DNA from: Gemmatimonadota bacterium
GTDB taxonomy: Bacteria; Latescibacterota; UBA2968; UBA8231
Direction: 5' to 3'
DNA: 64,000 nt
NCBI GenBank assembly: GCA_018660835.1
Contig: JABJJN010000018.1
Location: 167,255-231,254 of the forward strand
In this document: piece by piece, positions 27,101-34,896 of the stretch
Layout: every line of letters starts with the position of its first letter
How positions within the stretch are numbered: the stretch's first letter is position 1
The notes under the pieces: generated by a model
The model's database searches: none
Seen by the model: only the letters and a program-made list of their open reading frames with translations
Told to the model about the DNA's origin: nothing
Position numbers and translations under genes: made by a program

Positions 27101-28457
27101 ATGGCAGCTTCTCACCGACCCATTCACGGATCTGAATCGGCCACATGTAGAAGACGTGAAAAGCGAGACGGAAGGTGCGCACCGAAGGATAACGCCACTG
27201 CGGCAACTTCGGCTTCTTGCCATCCCGATCGATCATGGGCATCGCGAGAAAGTGTGCCCGAACGTGTTCAAAGACCTCCTGAACCCGCACGGGGTTTTCG
27301 TCGCCCGTTGAGATGTGATAGACGTGAATCTTCTCACGATGGGCAGTGGATGCGGCAGCGAGGGTCGTACTGACCACCTTGTCCACAGGAATCAGGTCAA
27401 GAATGATATCCTTGCGCGCCGGGAAATCTGGCACCATGCCGCGGCCGTAAGCCGCCAGCAACGGGTCCATCACCTTCAGGCCCGTAATCCACCCCGGTTC
27501 CGGCTCCTGCACACTGCTCTCGATGATGCTAGGGCGCACGATGACGAGTGGTACCGTGCCTCGATGCAGGGCAAGCATCTGCTCCCCAACAGCTTTGGTG
27601 TACGTGTAGACATCGTTCCATCCATGAGCCCGGGCACGGCTCATTCCCTCGTCCACAAGTTGTCGCTCGACCCAGCGTTGGCGGCGCTCCTCGGTCAGGC
27701 GATCGAGTCGACTCTTGGTCAGTTTCCGCGACAGCGTCTTGTGCTGTGCCAGGATCTGTTTCTTAAACCGGCGGATGTGCTGATCCGATCGCGACATCTG
27801 CTGTGTTAGCTCACAGACACTTCGACAATCAGCAACATCGGCGACTGGATCGTAGGCCGGAGGTAGACCATCGATGACCTGTCGCATGTCTCGATCGAGA
27901 GGAAGCTCTTCGTCGGGGATCACACCATGGCGTTGGCCATTGACATAGGCCGTCGAGACGTGAACGAAATGCACAATGCGTTCACTCTCCTGCGCCAACT
28001 CGAGAAGGGCCATGGGACCATCGATATTCGCCTGCAACGACACATTCAGTGGCTCATCAAATACGACCGTGGCGGCACTATTGAAGATCGTGTCCACTTC
28101 TGCCACGATACGCTGTCGGTCTTCAGGAGCCAGGCCCAGGTCTGCCTGGCGTTCATCGATGGCGATGGGCACGACCTTCTGCTGCAGCCGCTCCCATTGC
28201 TGAGGATCAGCACGCAGCGGATCGAACAGAGAGCCCTCGAAGACCTCCTGCAGACGCTGCGCCGGATCAACGACCTGGCCATCGGTGCGACGGCGCGGAC
28301 GAATCAAGGCGTAGATGCACTCTACTTCGTCCCCGAGGGTGGTGAGTACCTTGGCGATGAGCGCTTGCCCGACGAATCCCGTACCGCCAGTGACCAGTAG
28401 ACGGCGACCTCGAAAGTACTGCCGAATCATTGTGTAGTGGCGAGCATCAGGTCGCAT
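24189..28457 (-). CDS. Four-domain fusion: fatty acyl reductase, AMP-ligase, acyl carrier, PlsC acyltransferase
   Basis: A 1422-residue lipid enzyme. Residues about 10-545 are a fatty acyl-CoA reductase: VTGGTGFVGQAL for NAD(P), HVSTAYVNG, YTYTK (Y284/K288), and a FAR_C-like tail. Residues about 560-1085 are an acyl-adenylating domain (FTSGTRVDPRGVV, YEGYGLTEASP, GWLHTGDIG, GRSKDLILTGAGKNVYP). Residues about 1095-1170 are a carrier domain with LLDSL (S1133) for phosphopantetheine. Residues about 1205-1400 are PlsC (NHVSDLD, H1244/D1249; LLFPEGRRS). The order matches, as I recall it, ElbD of myxobacterial ether-lipid synthesis. The A10 lysine is Arg (R1074). The start at 28457 is uncertain; 28430 is equally possible. 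Probably membrane-associated. Confidence 0.9.
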   Translation of the reverse strand: MRPDARHYTMIRQYFRGRRLLVTGGTGFVGQALIAKVLTTLGDEVECIYALIRPRRRTDGQVVDPAQRLQEVFEGSLFDPLRADPQQWERLQQKVVPIAIDERQADLGLAPEDRQRIVAEVDTIFNSAATVVFDEPLNVSLQANIDGPMALLELAQESERIVHFVHVSTAYVNGQRHGVIPDEELPLDRDMRQVIDGLPPAYDPVADVADCRSVCELTQQMSRSDQHIRRFKKQILAQHKTLSRKLTKSRLDRLTEERRQRWVERQLVDEGMSRARAHGWNDVYTYTKAVGEQMLALHRGTVPLVIVRPSIIESSVQEPEPGWITGLKVMDPLLAAYGRGMVPDFPARKDIILDLIPVDKVVSTTLAAASTAHREKIHVYHISTGDENPVRVQEVFEHVRAHFLAMPMIDRDGKKPKLPQWRYPSVRTFRLAFHVFYMWPIQIREWVGEKLPFYTMPSRQRRFLGTAKVRLQRVLYYTDIYHPYTNLDCCFKTTSTRTLFEALPPDEQRDFDLDVRSIDWAHYISKVHIAGLRRHVLREELDMGLPESPAELGNVEQRLQAESQIHTLADLFRWSCETHTDRIALQIHQQGRLQHQTYGELAAEADRRAGQWQQMGLVAGDRLLLQGVNGPEWVQSYFAATLSGIVVVPVDPQTPADEIERLLEYVDARALIAPIETLQSVGEVTLLLRIELDSGDKVVDDRAVESKPGSKTAGVEFVEPTIDTQTQASIIFTSGTRVDPRGVVLTHGNFVADLVALAEVQPVEASDQILSLLPLHHGLEFTGGLLMSLWAGATTSFIDSLNSRRILEMMTTTGTTAIITVPRILQLLVDRLSRVEPKGVHGQSPEAEALQRLRLIVSGGAPLGGRLYDACVELGLTVYEGYGLTEASPIVTVNPPGRAKRGSVGQALPGVELQITGAKPGEAGHVLVRGPNVMAGYLGRADITATALSDGWLHTGDIGRLDADGYLFLEGRSKDLILTGAGKNVYPEEVESLYGGLPQVAEFAVVGVPSPRTGGEEVRGIAVLTRQAAQEDGAAAEAQLRQQVYSRARALPTYQRIQRLHIHDRPLPRLDGGRVDRRALAAELVMDPGRAPETVGTEPWERPVYDWLHKRTGLETAEIRLLATAPLDTLLDSLMAAEFSAWLEPHLGVDEMRSVDRSDASLADLLLRWREGLSAASVAGKLDASEDYWHDAVASAAPGRVGIGPLRRFLWFIVSGPLRGFLSLRVDGLQNLPSKGPFLFAANHVSDLDALAIQLALRSRTGTIIVAMDGDIIERRGWEVSWWSWMLGALRLDKCRQPEQGLAQLAAALRDGNSVLLFPEGRRSPSSQLRGFKSGIGLLALELDCAVIPVHVAGSHDVLPGSSRRPRRHPVRVRIGAPVKPASSTERPGLSMYERYRELSESVRSKVADLGDLSTSTTSAKG

Positions 28458-29106
28458 CAGGATGAAGGTAAAAGAGGCCTAAACGAAGCGGAAACTACAG
28501 GTTACACCGATTGCGGAATATAGTGTGCCCCTTGCGCAGACGCCAAGATCTGCCCAGATCAGCGATGCGAACTCAATCAGGCGTTCTAGATGCCTACAGC
28601 GGATCCTAGACGTCTGAATCCTGCGAAAATGGATGTTCCGGGTGTGGATGGTCATCCAACTCTTCATCTGCTGCAGAGTCCTTGTCTGGATTGACTGTAT
28701 CCCGATGAGCATCAGCGCCATGGCAAGATCGCCTCAGCCCAGTCTCTGATGTGTTGGAATCCGCTTCATCCAGGTCTGCATCTCCCAGCCCCTGGCCGGT
28801 GATATATGGATGCCGCACCTGCCCCTTGATCGCTTGACGCAGATCATCTCCTCTGGATCGCTCTCGGTCTACCATCTGACGAAGGTAGTCTGCCGCCACC
28901 GCTTGGGCGACATGTGACTTGGGTCACCGACCAGACTTCCACGTTATCGAACCTTACAGTCCTATACGGGCAAACGTGTACCAGCAAACATCCCTTGTAT
29001 GCGTTCACCCCTTTCATCATATTGGGCGCCCGCTCTCGTTCGTGTGCAAGTGCACGCCTAGCGGCTTCTTTAGACCCCTGACTCTCCTCTTCGCTTCGGC
29101 ACGTCG
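28458..29106. other. 649-bp divergent intergenic region
   Basis: This separates the lipid-enzyme fusion from the MCE operon. It contains a sigma-70-like promoter for the fusion (listed). A 97-codon GTG-initiated minus-strand frame at 28606-28899, acidic at its C-terminus, has no ribosome-binding site or recognised motif and I do not call it a gene, though it is the one candidate here. No RNA gene was seen. Confidence 0.5.
28517..28546 (-). promoter_or_regulatory. Sigma-70-like promoter for the lipid-enzyme fusion gene
   Basis: On the minus strand TTGGCG (-35) and TATATT (-10) are separated by 18 bp. Transcription would start about 55 bp before the 28457 ATG. The -10 box matches five of six consensus bases and the -35 box four. 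Confidence 0.4.
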
Positions 29107-30075
29107 ATGGCCACACGCGCCCAGAAGATTCGTCTCGCTCTCTTCCTCGTCTTCAGCTTCTGTGTGCTGGCGGGGTTTCTGCTCGTGGTTGCCGGATCGC
29201 AGTTGTTGCGCCAGCGGCTTGACTACAGCATTGAGTTTGAGCACTCGATCGGCGGCTTGACAGCCGGCGACCCTGTCAAGTATCAGGGCGTCACCGTGGG
29301 CCGCGTCGAGAACACACGTGTTTCCGCCGAGGACATCAGCCTCATCGTTGTGGATATCTCCCTGGAGGCGAAGAAGATCCCCAGTGCGATCAGAGAAGAC
29401 ACGCAGGCGCGATTGTTCAGTCAGGGAATCACGGGGCTCAAATACATTGAACTCGTCGCCGGGTCGAAGGACTCTCCCGTACTGCCTCCGGGGGCGACCA
29501 TTCCATCTCGCGGGACCTTCTTCGCGGATGTGGAGGCACGTGCCGATCAACTACTGAGCAAGATCGAACTTCTCGTCGACAATATGGGCGATCTGACGAA
29601 CAGCGAGAATCGTCGTCAATTCTCGGCCCTGCTCAGTTCCGGCAGCAGCGTAATGGAGAATGCCGACGCTCTGCTGACCCAGAACAAGGCGGAGCTTCAT
29701 TCGACGATTCAAAATTTGTCGATGATGACAGGGAATCTGGCCGCCACGACGCTGAGCATGAAAGCGACGATGGATTCCCTCCATCACGCAGTGGCTGCCG
29801 AGGAGATGCGGCAGACGGCGAAAGATCTGCACCTTGCCGTGCAGGCGGTCCGTATGCAGTTAGAAGGCCCCGTGCCACAGTTGCTGGCGCAGCTAACGAC
29901 GATGGCGGGTAACATCGACACCACGGTCACTCATATCGATTTGACGGTCCTTCAAGGACGCAAGAGTCTGCTCGATGCGATGGAAAATCTCGAGGAAACC
30001 CTACTTAACGTGCGCCAGGCGACGGAGCTGATTCGTGAAGATCCCTCGATCCTCATCCGTGGACGTGAGGAGTAG
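29107..30075 (+). CDS. MlaD/MCE-family lipid transport protein
   Basis: A 322-residue periplasmic substrate-binding component. It has one N-terminal membrane anchor (about residues 10-32), then a single MCE domain (about 38-115) with FEHSIGGLTAGDPVKYQGVT, then VGRVENTRV and LFSQGITGLKYIELVAG. A long helical tail (about 130-320) follows, as in MCE proteins that form hexameric tunnels. The family binds and shuttles lipids between inner and outer membranes. It is the first of five tightly packed genes: lipoprotein (1-bp gap), beta-barrel, permease and ATPase. Confidence 0.92.
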   Translation: MATRAQKIRLALFLVFSFCVLAGFLLVVAGSQLLRQRLDYSIEFEHSIGGLTAGDPVKYQGVTVGRVENTRVSAEDISLIVVDISLEAKKIPSAIREDTQARLFSQGITGLKYIELVAGSKDSPVLPPGATIPSRGTFFADVEARADQLLSKIELLVDNMGDLTNSENRRQFSALLSSGSSVMENADALLTQNKAELHSTIQNLSMMTGNLAATTLSMKATMDSLHHAVAAEEMRQTAKDLHLAVQAVRMQLEGPVPQLLAQLTTMAGNIDTTVTHIDLTVLQGRKSLLDAMENLEETLLNVRQATELIREDPSILIRGREE

Positions 30076-30076
30076 G

Positions 30077-30889
30077 ATGACGCGGCCCCCGAAATCAGCG
30101 ATAGATGTAGTCCGACTGATCGCAGTCGGCTTCTGCACATGTATGCTGCTCACGTCATGTGGGCAACTGCTCCCCGGCAAGGCCGAGCGACGTGTCCGAC
30201 GTCAGTTCGTCATCGAGGCCGAGCCCTTGCGGTTTTCGATACCACACTCCGAACGACCCTACGAATATCGAGTGCAAGTCGAAGAATTCTCTGTCTCCCG
30301 CTTTTATGAACGTGACCAGATCGTCTTTCGCCTGTCACCCGAAGAGGTTCGTTTCGATCCTGACAATGTCTGGGGTGTGCGTCCCAGTGACATGATCACT
30401 GATGCCGTCGAGGCCTACCTGAAGCAGGCACAACTCTTCACGGATATTCGGCAGGAGTTCCTCGATTCTTCACCGGATTTCACCCTCACGGGAAGTGTCG
30501 CTGCCATTGAGCGTTTTGACAGTGGCGATCGCTGGTTTGTGCGACTGGATGTGAGCATGCAATTGCTCAACTCGCAGAACACGATCGTCTGGCAAATGGA
30601 CTTCGATCCGGTAGAAGAAGAGGTCTTCGATTCCGACCCGGTCATCTCCGTCCGTGCCTTGCGCGAGCTTCTGCGCTACAACATGGAGCGCGGCATCCGA
30701 GAAATTGATCGACGGGTGCTGTTACTCAAACTGCAGTCGGAAGGTCGCGACATCTCCATCCTCCTCGACAATGAGAATGGCGACGCCGTGGCTGACACGA
30801 TCGAAGGTGCCAGCACAGAGGAAATCCCGCGCTCGACAAAGGACTATGTCGTTTTGCCTGGCACATTGATCACTGAGGGAGAGCGGTGA
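30077..30889 (+). CDS. ABC-transport auxiliary lipoprotein (PqiC-like)
   Basis: A 270-residue lipoprotein. The signal sequence ends in LLTSCG, giving a lipobox with Cys about 26. The mature part has the features of the ABC-type transport auxiliary domain: FVIEAEPLRFSIPHSERPYE, RVQVEEFSVSRFYERDQIVF, then RLSPEEVRFDP; AYLKQAQLFTDI; DFTLTGSVAAIERFDSGD; and RALRELLRYNMERGIRE. PqiC-type proteins sit in the outer membrane and contact MCE partners. The start at 30077, one base after the MCE stop, is preferred over 30035, which lies inside the MCE gene and before the signal peptide. Confidence 0.85.
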   Translation: MTRPPKSAIDVVRLIAVGFCTCMLLTSCGQLLPGKAERRVRRQFVIEAEPLRFSIPHSERPYEYRVQVEEFSVSRFYERDQIVFRLSPEEVRFDPDNVWGVRPSDMITDAVEAYLKQAQLFTDIRQEFLDSSPDFTLTGSVAAIERFDSGDRWFVRLDVSMQLLNSQNTIVWQMDFDPVEEEVFDSDPVISVRALRELLRYNMERGIREIDRRVLLLKLQSEGRDISILLDNENGDAVADTIEGASTEEIPRSTKDYVVLPGTLITEGER

Positions 30890-32403
30890 TGCGACAGATT
30901 CTTGTTCTCCTTCTGCTTTGTTTGCTGCTCTCGAAATCTGCTGCCACAGCTGATGAGGGTACCTGGACGACACCGCCATCGAGAGCACAGCTGCAACAGG
31001 ACCAGGTGCTGATACCGAAAGGCAAGGGATTGCTTTTCGTCCCTGCCATGACCTTGGGCAACGAACCCAGCTATCAAATCAAACAAGATGGTCGGCTCGT
31101 CTCCTCCGCCTCCCCAGGCATAGGTATTCCCCTCGATCCTGGCACCTATGAATTGCTCTTTGGCTCCGGCGCCATTTCCCAGAGATTCAGTAAGACTGTG
31201 CCCATTTTCGAGGGTGAGCGCACGCTGATGAAGCCCGACTGGGCTGGCCTTGTTATCGATGTCCTCGACAACACGCGCACCGCAGTGAATGAGAGTTATG
31301 AAATCCTCGATGCCACGACGGGTGAGACCTATGGCCTTGGCTTCGGCATCGAGGAAGAACGAGGTGAACGCGTACGCACGTGGTTGCTGAAGCCCGGAGT
31401 GTACCACGTGGTCCGTGTCGGTGAGTCCTTCACCACGATTCGTAAATTCAGTGTGCAATTACAACCGGGGGCTCTCACACAGAGGAATCTCATCTTCGAT
31501 TCCGGCTCAGGTGACTTCATCGGTTTCTATCCCCGCCTCGTGGAGCAGACGCAGGCGATCAGCTCTGCGACTTCCGTTGCATCGCAAACGGAATTGTCGG
31601 GGGCAGCACAGCTGAATACATCTCAGAACACGGGCGGCGATGATCGCGCCAGTTTGAACTTCACAGTACAGGTCTTTAACCGGACGCGATACAGCACGGA
31701 TCGCGACTTTGCCAGCATTCGCGTCATTCTTGAAGAGGGTGCGACCAAGGAAGAGGGCCAGGACCTGCGCAAGAGCACCGACCGAGCCGAGGTCCGGGCG
31801 ACCTACATCCGCCGACTGTCGCCACGTTTCGGTCCTTACTTGCGTGGCGTCGTACAGACAACCCTGTTTTCGGAGGATGCACGTTTCGCATCACCGCAGG
31901 ATATCGTACGCACTCTGGAGAATGGCAGGATCGACACGCTACTAGGACGGGATGAGCTTACGCTTGCACCAGCCTTGTCTCCGTTAACGTTTCGAGAGGG
32001 AGTTGGGATCAATTCACAGCTGATCCGAAGTTTTCCTCTCAATATGGATATTCGGCTTGGCGTGGGAGCTCAGCAGACCCTCGTGACAGACAGCTTCAGA
32101 CTCGACGTCGTCGACGGGCAACGAAACACCACAGAATTGGAGTCTACTTCCAGCACGGGTCTTGAGGCCTTGCTGATCATGGATGCCCGGTTGTCGCGCT
32201 TCGTAAACCTCGACTCCGAGTTCGATCTGCTCATGACTTCGCGGGACCGGGCCGACTGGTTCTTTACCTGGGAGAATCGTCTGCGCATCGCCTTGACGAG
32301 TTTTATCAACCTGGACCTCGTCGCCGACCTGGAGCGCAATAGCACCCTCGACGACACGCAGGGACGCGAGCAGGTCCTGCTGCGCTTCTCTCGTTTCTTC
32401 TGA
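30889..32403 (+). CDS. Putative outer-membrane beta-barrel protein of the MCE operon
   Basis: A 504-residue exported protein. The signal peptide is MRQILVLLLLCLLLSKSAATA. Residues about 30-215 look like a soluble beta-rich domain (LLFVPAMTLGNEPSYQIKQD, LDPGTYELLFGSG, WLLKPGVYHVVRVG). Residues about 230-504 show alternating amphipathic strands, paired aromatic residues and a terminal phenylalanine (LLRFSRFF), the usual signal for outer-membrane insertion. I do not recognise a named family. The ATG overlaps the lipoprotein stop by one base, and the MlaE-like gene follows after 7 bp. The context suggests it is the outer-membrane exit or anchor of the lipid transporter. Confidence 0.65.
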   Translation: MRQILVLLLLCLLLSKSAATADEGTWTTPPSRAQLQQDQVLIPKGKGLLFVPAMTLGNEPSYQIKQDGRLVSSASPGIGIPLDPGTYELLFGSGAISQRFSKTVPIFEGERTLMKPDWAGLVIDVLDNTRTAVNESYEILDATTGETYGLGFGIEEERGERVRTWLLKPGVYHVVRVGESFTTIRKFSVQLQPGALTQRNLIFDSGSGDFIGFYPRLVEQTQAISSATSVASQTELSGAAQLNTSQNTGGDDRASLNFTVQVFNRTRYSTDRDFASIRVILEEGATKEEGQDLRKSTDRAEVRATYIRRLSPRFGPYLRGVVQTTLFSEDARFASPQDIVRTLENGRIDTLLGRDELTLAPALSPLTFREGVGINSQLIRSFPLNMDIRLGVGAQQTLVTDSFRLDVVDGQRNTTELESTSSTGLEALLIMDARLSRFVNLDSEFDLLMTSRDRADWFFTWENRLRIALTSFINLDLVADLERNSTLDDTQGREQVLLRFSRFF

Positions 32404-32410
32404 TCTTGCC

Positions 32411-33535
32411 ATGGCGGCGCGACTGGAGTTAAGGGGCGACGTCCTGCGCATCTGTGGGCCTCTGACCGTTGCCACAGTCGCCGACGCTGAAATGCAACTT
32501 CGGCAGATCTTCGCCGCGGATGCTCCCCAGCACCTGCATGCAGACCTGACGGCCATCGATCGCCTGGATACAGGAGGCGCCGTCTGGCTGCATCGACTTC
32601 CTGACATTGCCCTGAGCACCGGCACACAGATCACCGTGGGCGAGGTTCCTGTATCTCTTCGGGCATTCTACGAGTCCGTCACATCCACGGATTTCTTGAC
32701 GCAGGATTCTGACACGGAGAAATCCGTCGGGGTTGCCCCCAGCACGGAAGATCTCCTGGATCGCCTCGGAGACCGCGCCTACCGCGACGTGAATTCGGCA
32801 ATGGAATTTCTCTACGTCATGTCCGATCTGACGTGGGCAACGGTGGAATGCTTGTTTCGTCGCCGTGGAATTCGCCAAGGCACCTTTGTTGAGCAGGCCA
32901 GTATCATCGGCGCTCAGGGGCTCGGCATCGTCACACTTGTACTGTTCCTCGTCGGTGGCGTTTCCACCCTTCAAGCGGCGGCGCAGCTACGGCAATTTGG
33001 CGCCAACGTCCTGGTGGCAGATCTGCTGGCGATCGGCATTACGCGCGAACTGGGCCCCCTGATGACGGCGATTATGATCGCCGGCAGATCAGGTTCAGCC
33101 TTTGCCGCTGAGATCGCCACGATGAAATTTACGGAGGAAATCGATGCCCTACGAACGATGGCGATTGACCCCCTGAAGTTGATTGCAGTACCCAAGATGT
33201 GGGCGATGCTGCTGAGTTTGCCCTTGCTCACCATCATGGCCGATTTCGTCGGCCTTCTCGGCGGCACGGTTACGGGCGTTTTGTCACTCGATATCTCGCC
33301 AGCAACATTTTTCAATCGCGTCACCAATGCCCTATTGCTGAAGGACATTGTCACGGGGCTCGTGAAATCTATCTCCTTCGCCTGGGTGATCACGACAATC
33401 TCTGTGTTTCGCGGTCTGCAATTCCGCGGTGGTGCGGCGGGCGTCGGCAATGCGACAACATCCGCAGTGGTCACATCGATCTTCGCCATCATCGTTCTCG
33501 ACTTGGTCTGGGGGCTCATTTTCTACCTTCGGTAG
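32411..33535 (+). CDS. STAS-MlaE fusion, MCE-type ABC permease
   Basis: A 374-residue inner-membrane permease. Residues 1-95 form a STAS/MlaB-like domain (LRICGPLTVATVADAEM, DLTAIDRLDTGGAVWL). Residues about 130-374 are the MlaE permease: QASIIGAQGLGIVTLVLFLV, GVSTLQAAAQLRQFGAN, LLAIGITRELGPLMTAIMIA, then GRSGSAFAAEIATMKFTEEI, DALRTMAIDPLKLI and LPLLTIMADFVGLLGG. In the classic Mla system MlaB is a separate protein; the fusion occurs in several other lineages. It forms the transporter core with the ATPase encoded 8 bp downstream. Confidence 0.94.
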   Translation: MAARLELRGDVLRICGPLTVATVADAEMQLRQIFAADAPQHLHADLTAIDRLDTGGAVWLHRLPDIALSTGTQITVGEVPVSLRAFYESVTSTDFLTQDSDTEKSVGVAPSTEDLLDRLGDRAYRDVNSAMEFLYVMSDLTWATVECLFRRRGIRQGTFVEQASIIGAQGLGIVTLVLFLVGGVSTLQAAAQLRQFGANVLVADLLAIGITRELGPLMTAIMIAGRSGSAFAAEIATMKFTEEIDALRTMAIDPLKLIAVPKMWAMLLSLPLLTIMADFVGLLGGTVTGVLSLDISPATFFNRVTNALLLKDIVTGLVKSISFAWVITTISVFRGLQFRGGAAGVGNATTSAVVTSIFAIIVLDLVWGLIFYLR

Positions 33536-33543
33536 AGATAATC

Positions 33544-34314
33544 ATGACCACCGCTGCCAACATGCGCACCCTTGTAGAGGTCGCGAACCTGTGCGTTTCC
33601 TACGGCTCTGACGAAGACGAGAATCGCGTTCTTGATGGCGTCGATTTGCGTGTGGAAGATGGCGATGTATTGTGCATCGTCGGCGGCTCAGGTTGCGGCA
33701 AAAGCACACTCCTGAAGACAATCATTGGCCTCGTTGCACCCAAGTCTGGTCAAGTGCGATTGCTGGGTGAGTCGCTGCATACGTTGACTGAACAAGATCA
33801 GGCAAGACTACTCAAGCGTGTGGGTGTGATGTTTCAGTATGGCGCGTTGCTCAATTCGCTGACCGTTGGCGAGAATGTCGCCCTGCCCCTGCAGATGCAC
33901 ACGGATCTGACGCCTGACTTCATTGACGATCTCGTTGAAACACGTCTGGCGCTGGTTGGACTTGATTCCACGTCGCACCTGTTGCCGACTGAACTGTCGG
34001 GTGGAATGCGCAAACGCGCAGCTCTTGCACGAGCCATGAGTCTTGAACCTGAAGTCCTGTTCTGCGATGAACCGGGTGCCGGACTCGACCCCGAGACGGC
34101 GGCAGGTATCGACCGGTTGCTACTGTCCCTGAACCAGCAACTGGGGATGGGTATCGTCATTGTCACCCATGAACTTATGAGCATTGATCGCCTCAATGGC
34201 GATCTCGTCATGCTCGACGAAGGACGCGTCGCCTATCGCGGTTCCGTCGCAAGTGCCCGCCAGGCTGATATGGAAGGATTGCGTCGCTTCTTCTATCCGG
34301 ATGGGGCAGCATGA
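33544..34314 (+). CDS. MlaF-like ABC transporter ATP-binding protein
   Basis: A 256-residue ATPase partner of the STAS-MlaE permease. The Walker A motif is GGSGCGKSTLLKTI, the Q-loop VGVMFQYGALLNSLTVGENV has the Phe-Gln-x-Gly-Ala-Leu pattern of MlaF, the signature is TELSGGMRKRAALARAM, and Walker B is VLFCDEPGAGLDP. The ATG at 33544 follows the permease stop by 8 bp; the much longer frame to 33199 would lie inside the permease gene and is rejected. Its last 4 bases overlap folA. Confidence 0.95.
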   Translation: MTTAANMRTLVEVANLCVSYGSDEDENRVLDGVDLRVEDGDVLCIVGGSGCGKSTLLKTIIGLVAPKSGQVRLLGESLHTLTEQDQARLLKRVGVMFQYGALLNSLTVGENVALPLQMHTDLTPDFIDDLVETRLALVGLDSTSHLLPTELSGGMRKRAALARAMSLEPEVLFCDEPGAGLDPETAAGIDRLLLSLNQQLGMGIVIVTHELMSIDRLNGDLVMLDEGRVAYRGSVASARQADMEGLRRFFYPDGAA

Positions 34315-34796
34315 AAATCGCCCTCATCGCGGCATTGAACGCGCAACGTGTCATTGGCCGCGCCGGAGACATACCGTGGCACTACAAGCAGGACATGCTG
34401 CACTTCATGCGCACCACCATGGGTGCTCCCTGCATCATGGGCCGGCTCACGTATGAATCCTTCCCCAGACGCCCTCTGCCGGGGCGACCAAATCTTGTGT
34501 TGTCTCGCCAGCAGGACTATGCACTTGCTGAGGGTGCTCACAGATTTGACGATCTGCCGACGGCTCTGCAGCATTGCCGTGAGCTCAACGCAGAGTTCGC
34601 CTTCGTTTGCGGGGGCCAGGGCGTCTATGAGCGGGCCCTGCCGCTGGCCCACCAGATGATCCTGACACATGTGCCAGATGTCGTGGACGATGCAGATACA
34701 TTCTTTCCCACCTGGGACGCGGCAGCCTGGCAAATCGTTGACGATAGAGAAGAGGACGGGTTACGTTACGTGACCTATGAACGCGACGTCACCTAA
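34311..34796 (+). CDS. folA: Dihydrofolate reductase
   Basis: A 161-residue NADPH-dependent enzyme of folate metabolism. Characteristic segments are LIAALNAQRVIGRAGDIPWH, then MGRLTYESFPRRPLPGRPNL, VLSRQ, FAFVCGGQGVYERALPLA and DTFFPTWDA. The active-site acidic residue lies in HYKQDMLHF. The length is normal. It overlaps the MlaF-like gene by 4 bp (ATGA), so it is probably cotranscribed with the lipid transporter, although the functions are unrelated. No thymidylate synthase is nearby. Confidence 0.95.
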   Translation: MKIALIAALNAQRVIGRAGDIPWHYKQDMLHFMRTTMGAPCIMGRLTYESFPRRPLPGRPNLVLSRQQDYALAEGAHRFDDLPTALQHCRELNAEFAFVCGGQGVYERALPLAHQMILTHVPDVVDDADTFFPTWDAAAWQIVDDREEDGLRYVTYERDVT

Positions 34797-34896
34797 CAGC
34801 GCGTCATCGCCTCATCCTGAAACAGCACGACATCGCCGCTGCGGCGGAACCCTACACATGCCATGCCGACCCTACACATAGAAACGGTGCATCGCC

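Noticed and set aside
28606..28899. 97-codon minus-strand frame with acidic C-terminus upstream of the lipid-enzyme fusion
   Set aside because: GTG start with no ribosome-binding site, no recognised motif, and it lies across the region expected to hold promoters. Real coding cannot be excluded but is not supported.
28844..29116. 90-codon minus-strand frame overlapping the MCE gene start
   Set aside because: No motif and biased composition; antisense to the start of a clear MCE protein.
33199..33543. N-terminal extension of the MlaF-like ATPase into the permease gene
   Set aside because: The extension is antisense-free but out of frame with the permease and carries no domain; the ATG at 33544 gives the family's normal N-terminus.
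34845..34880. Repeated ACCCTACACAT (two copies 16 to 17 bp apart) before the aminotransferase
   Set aside because: Short, only two copies and no symmetry; could be chance or a trivial slip duplication.
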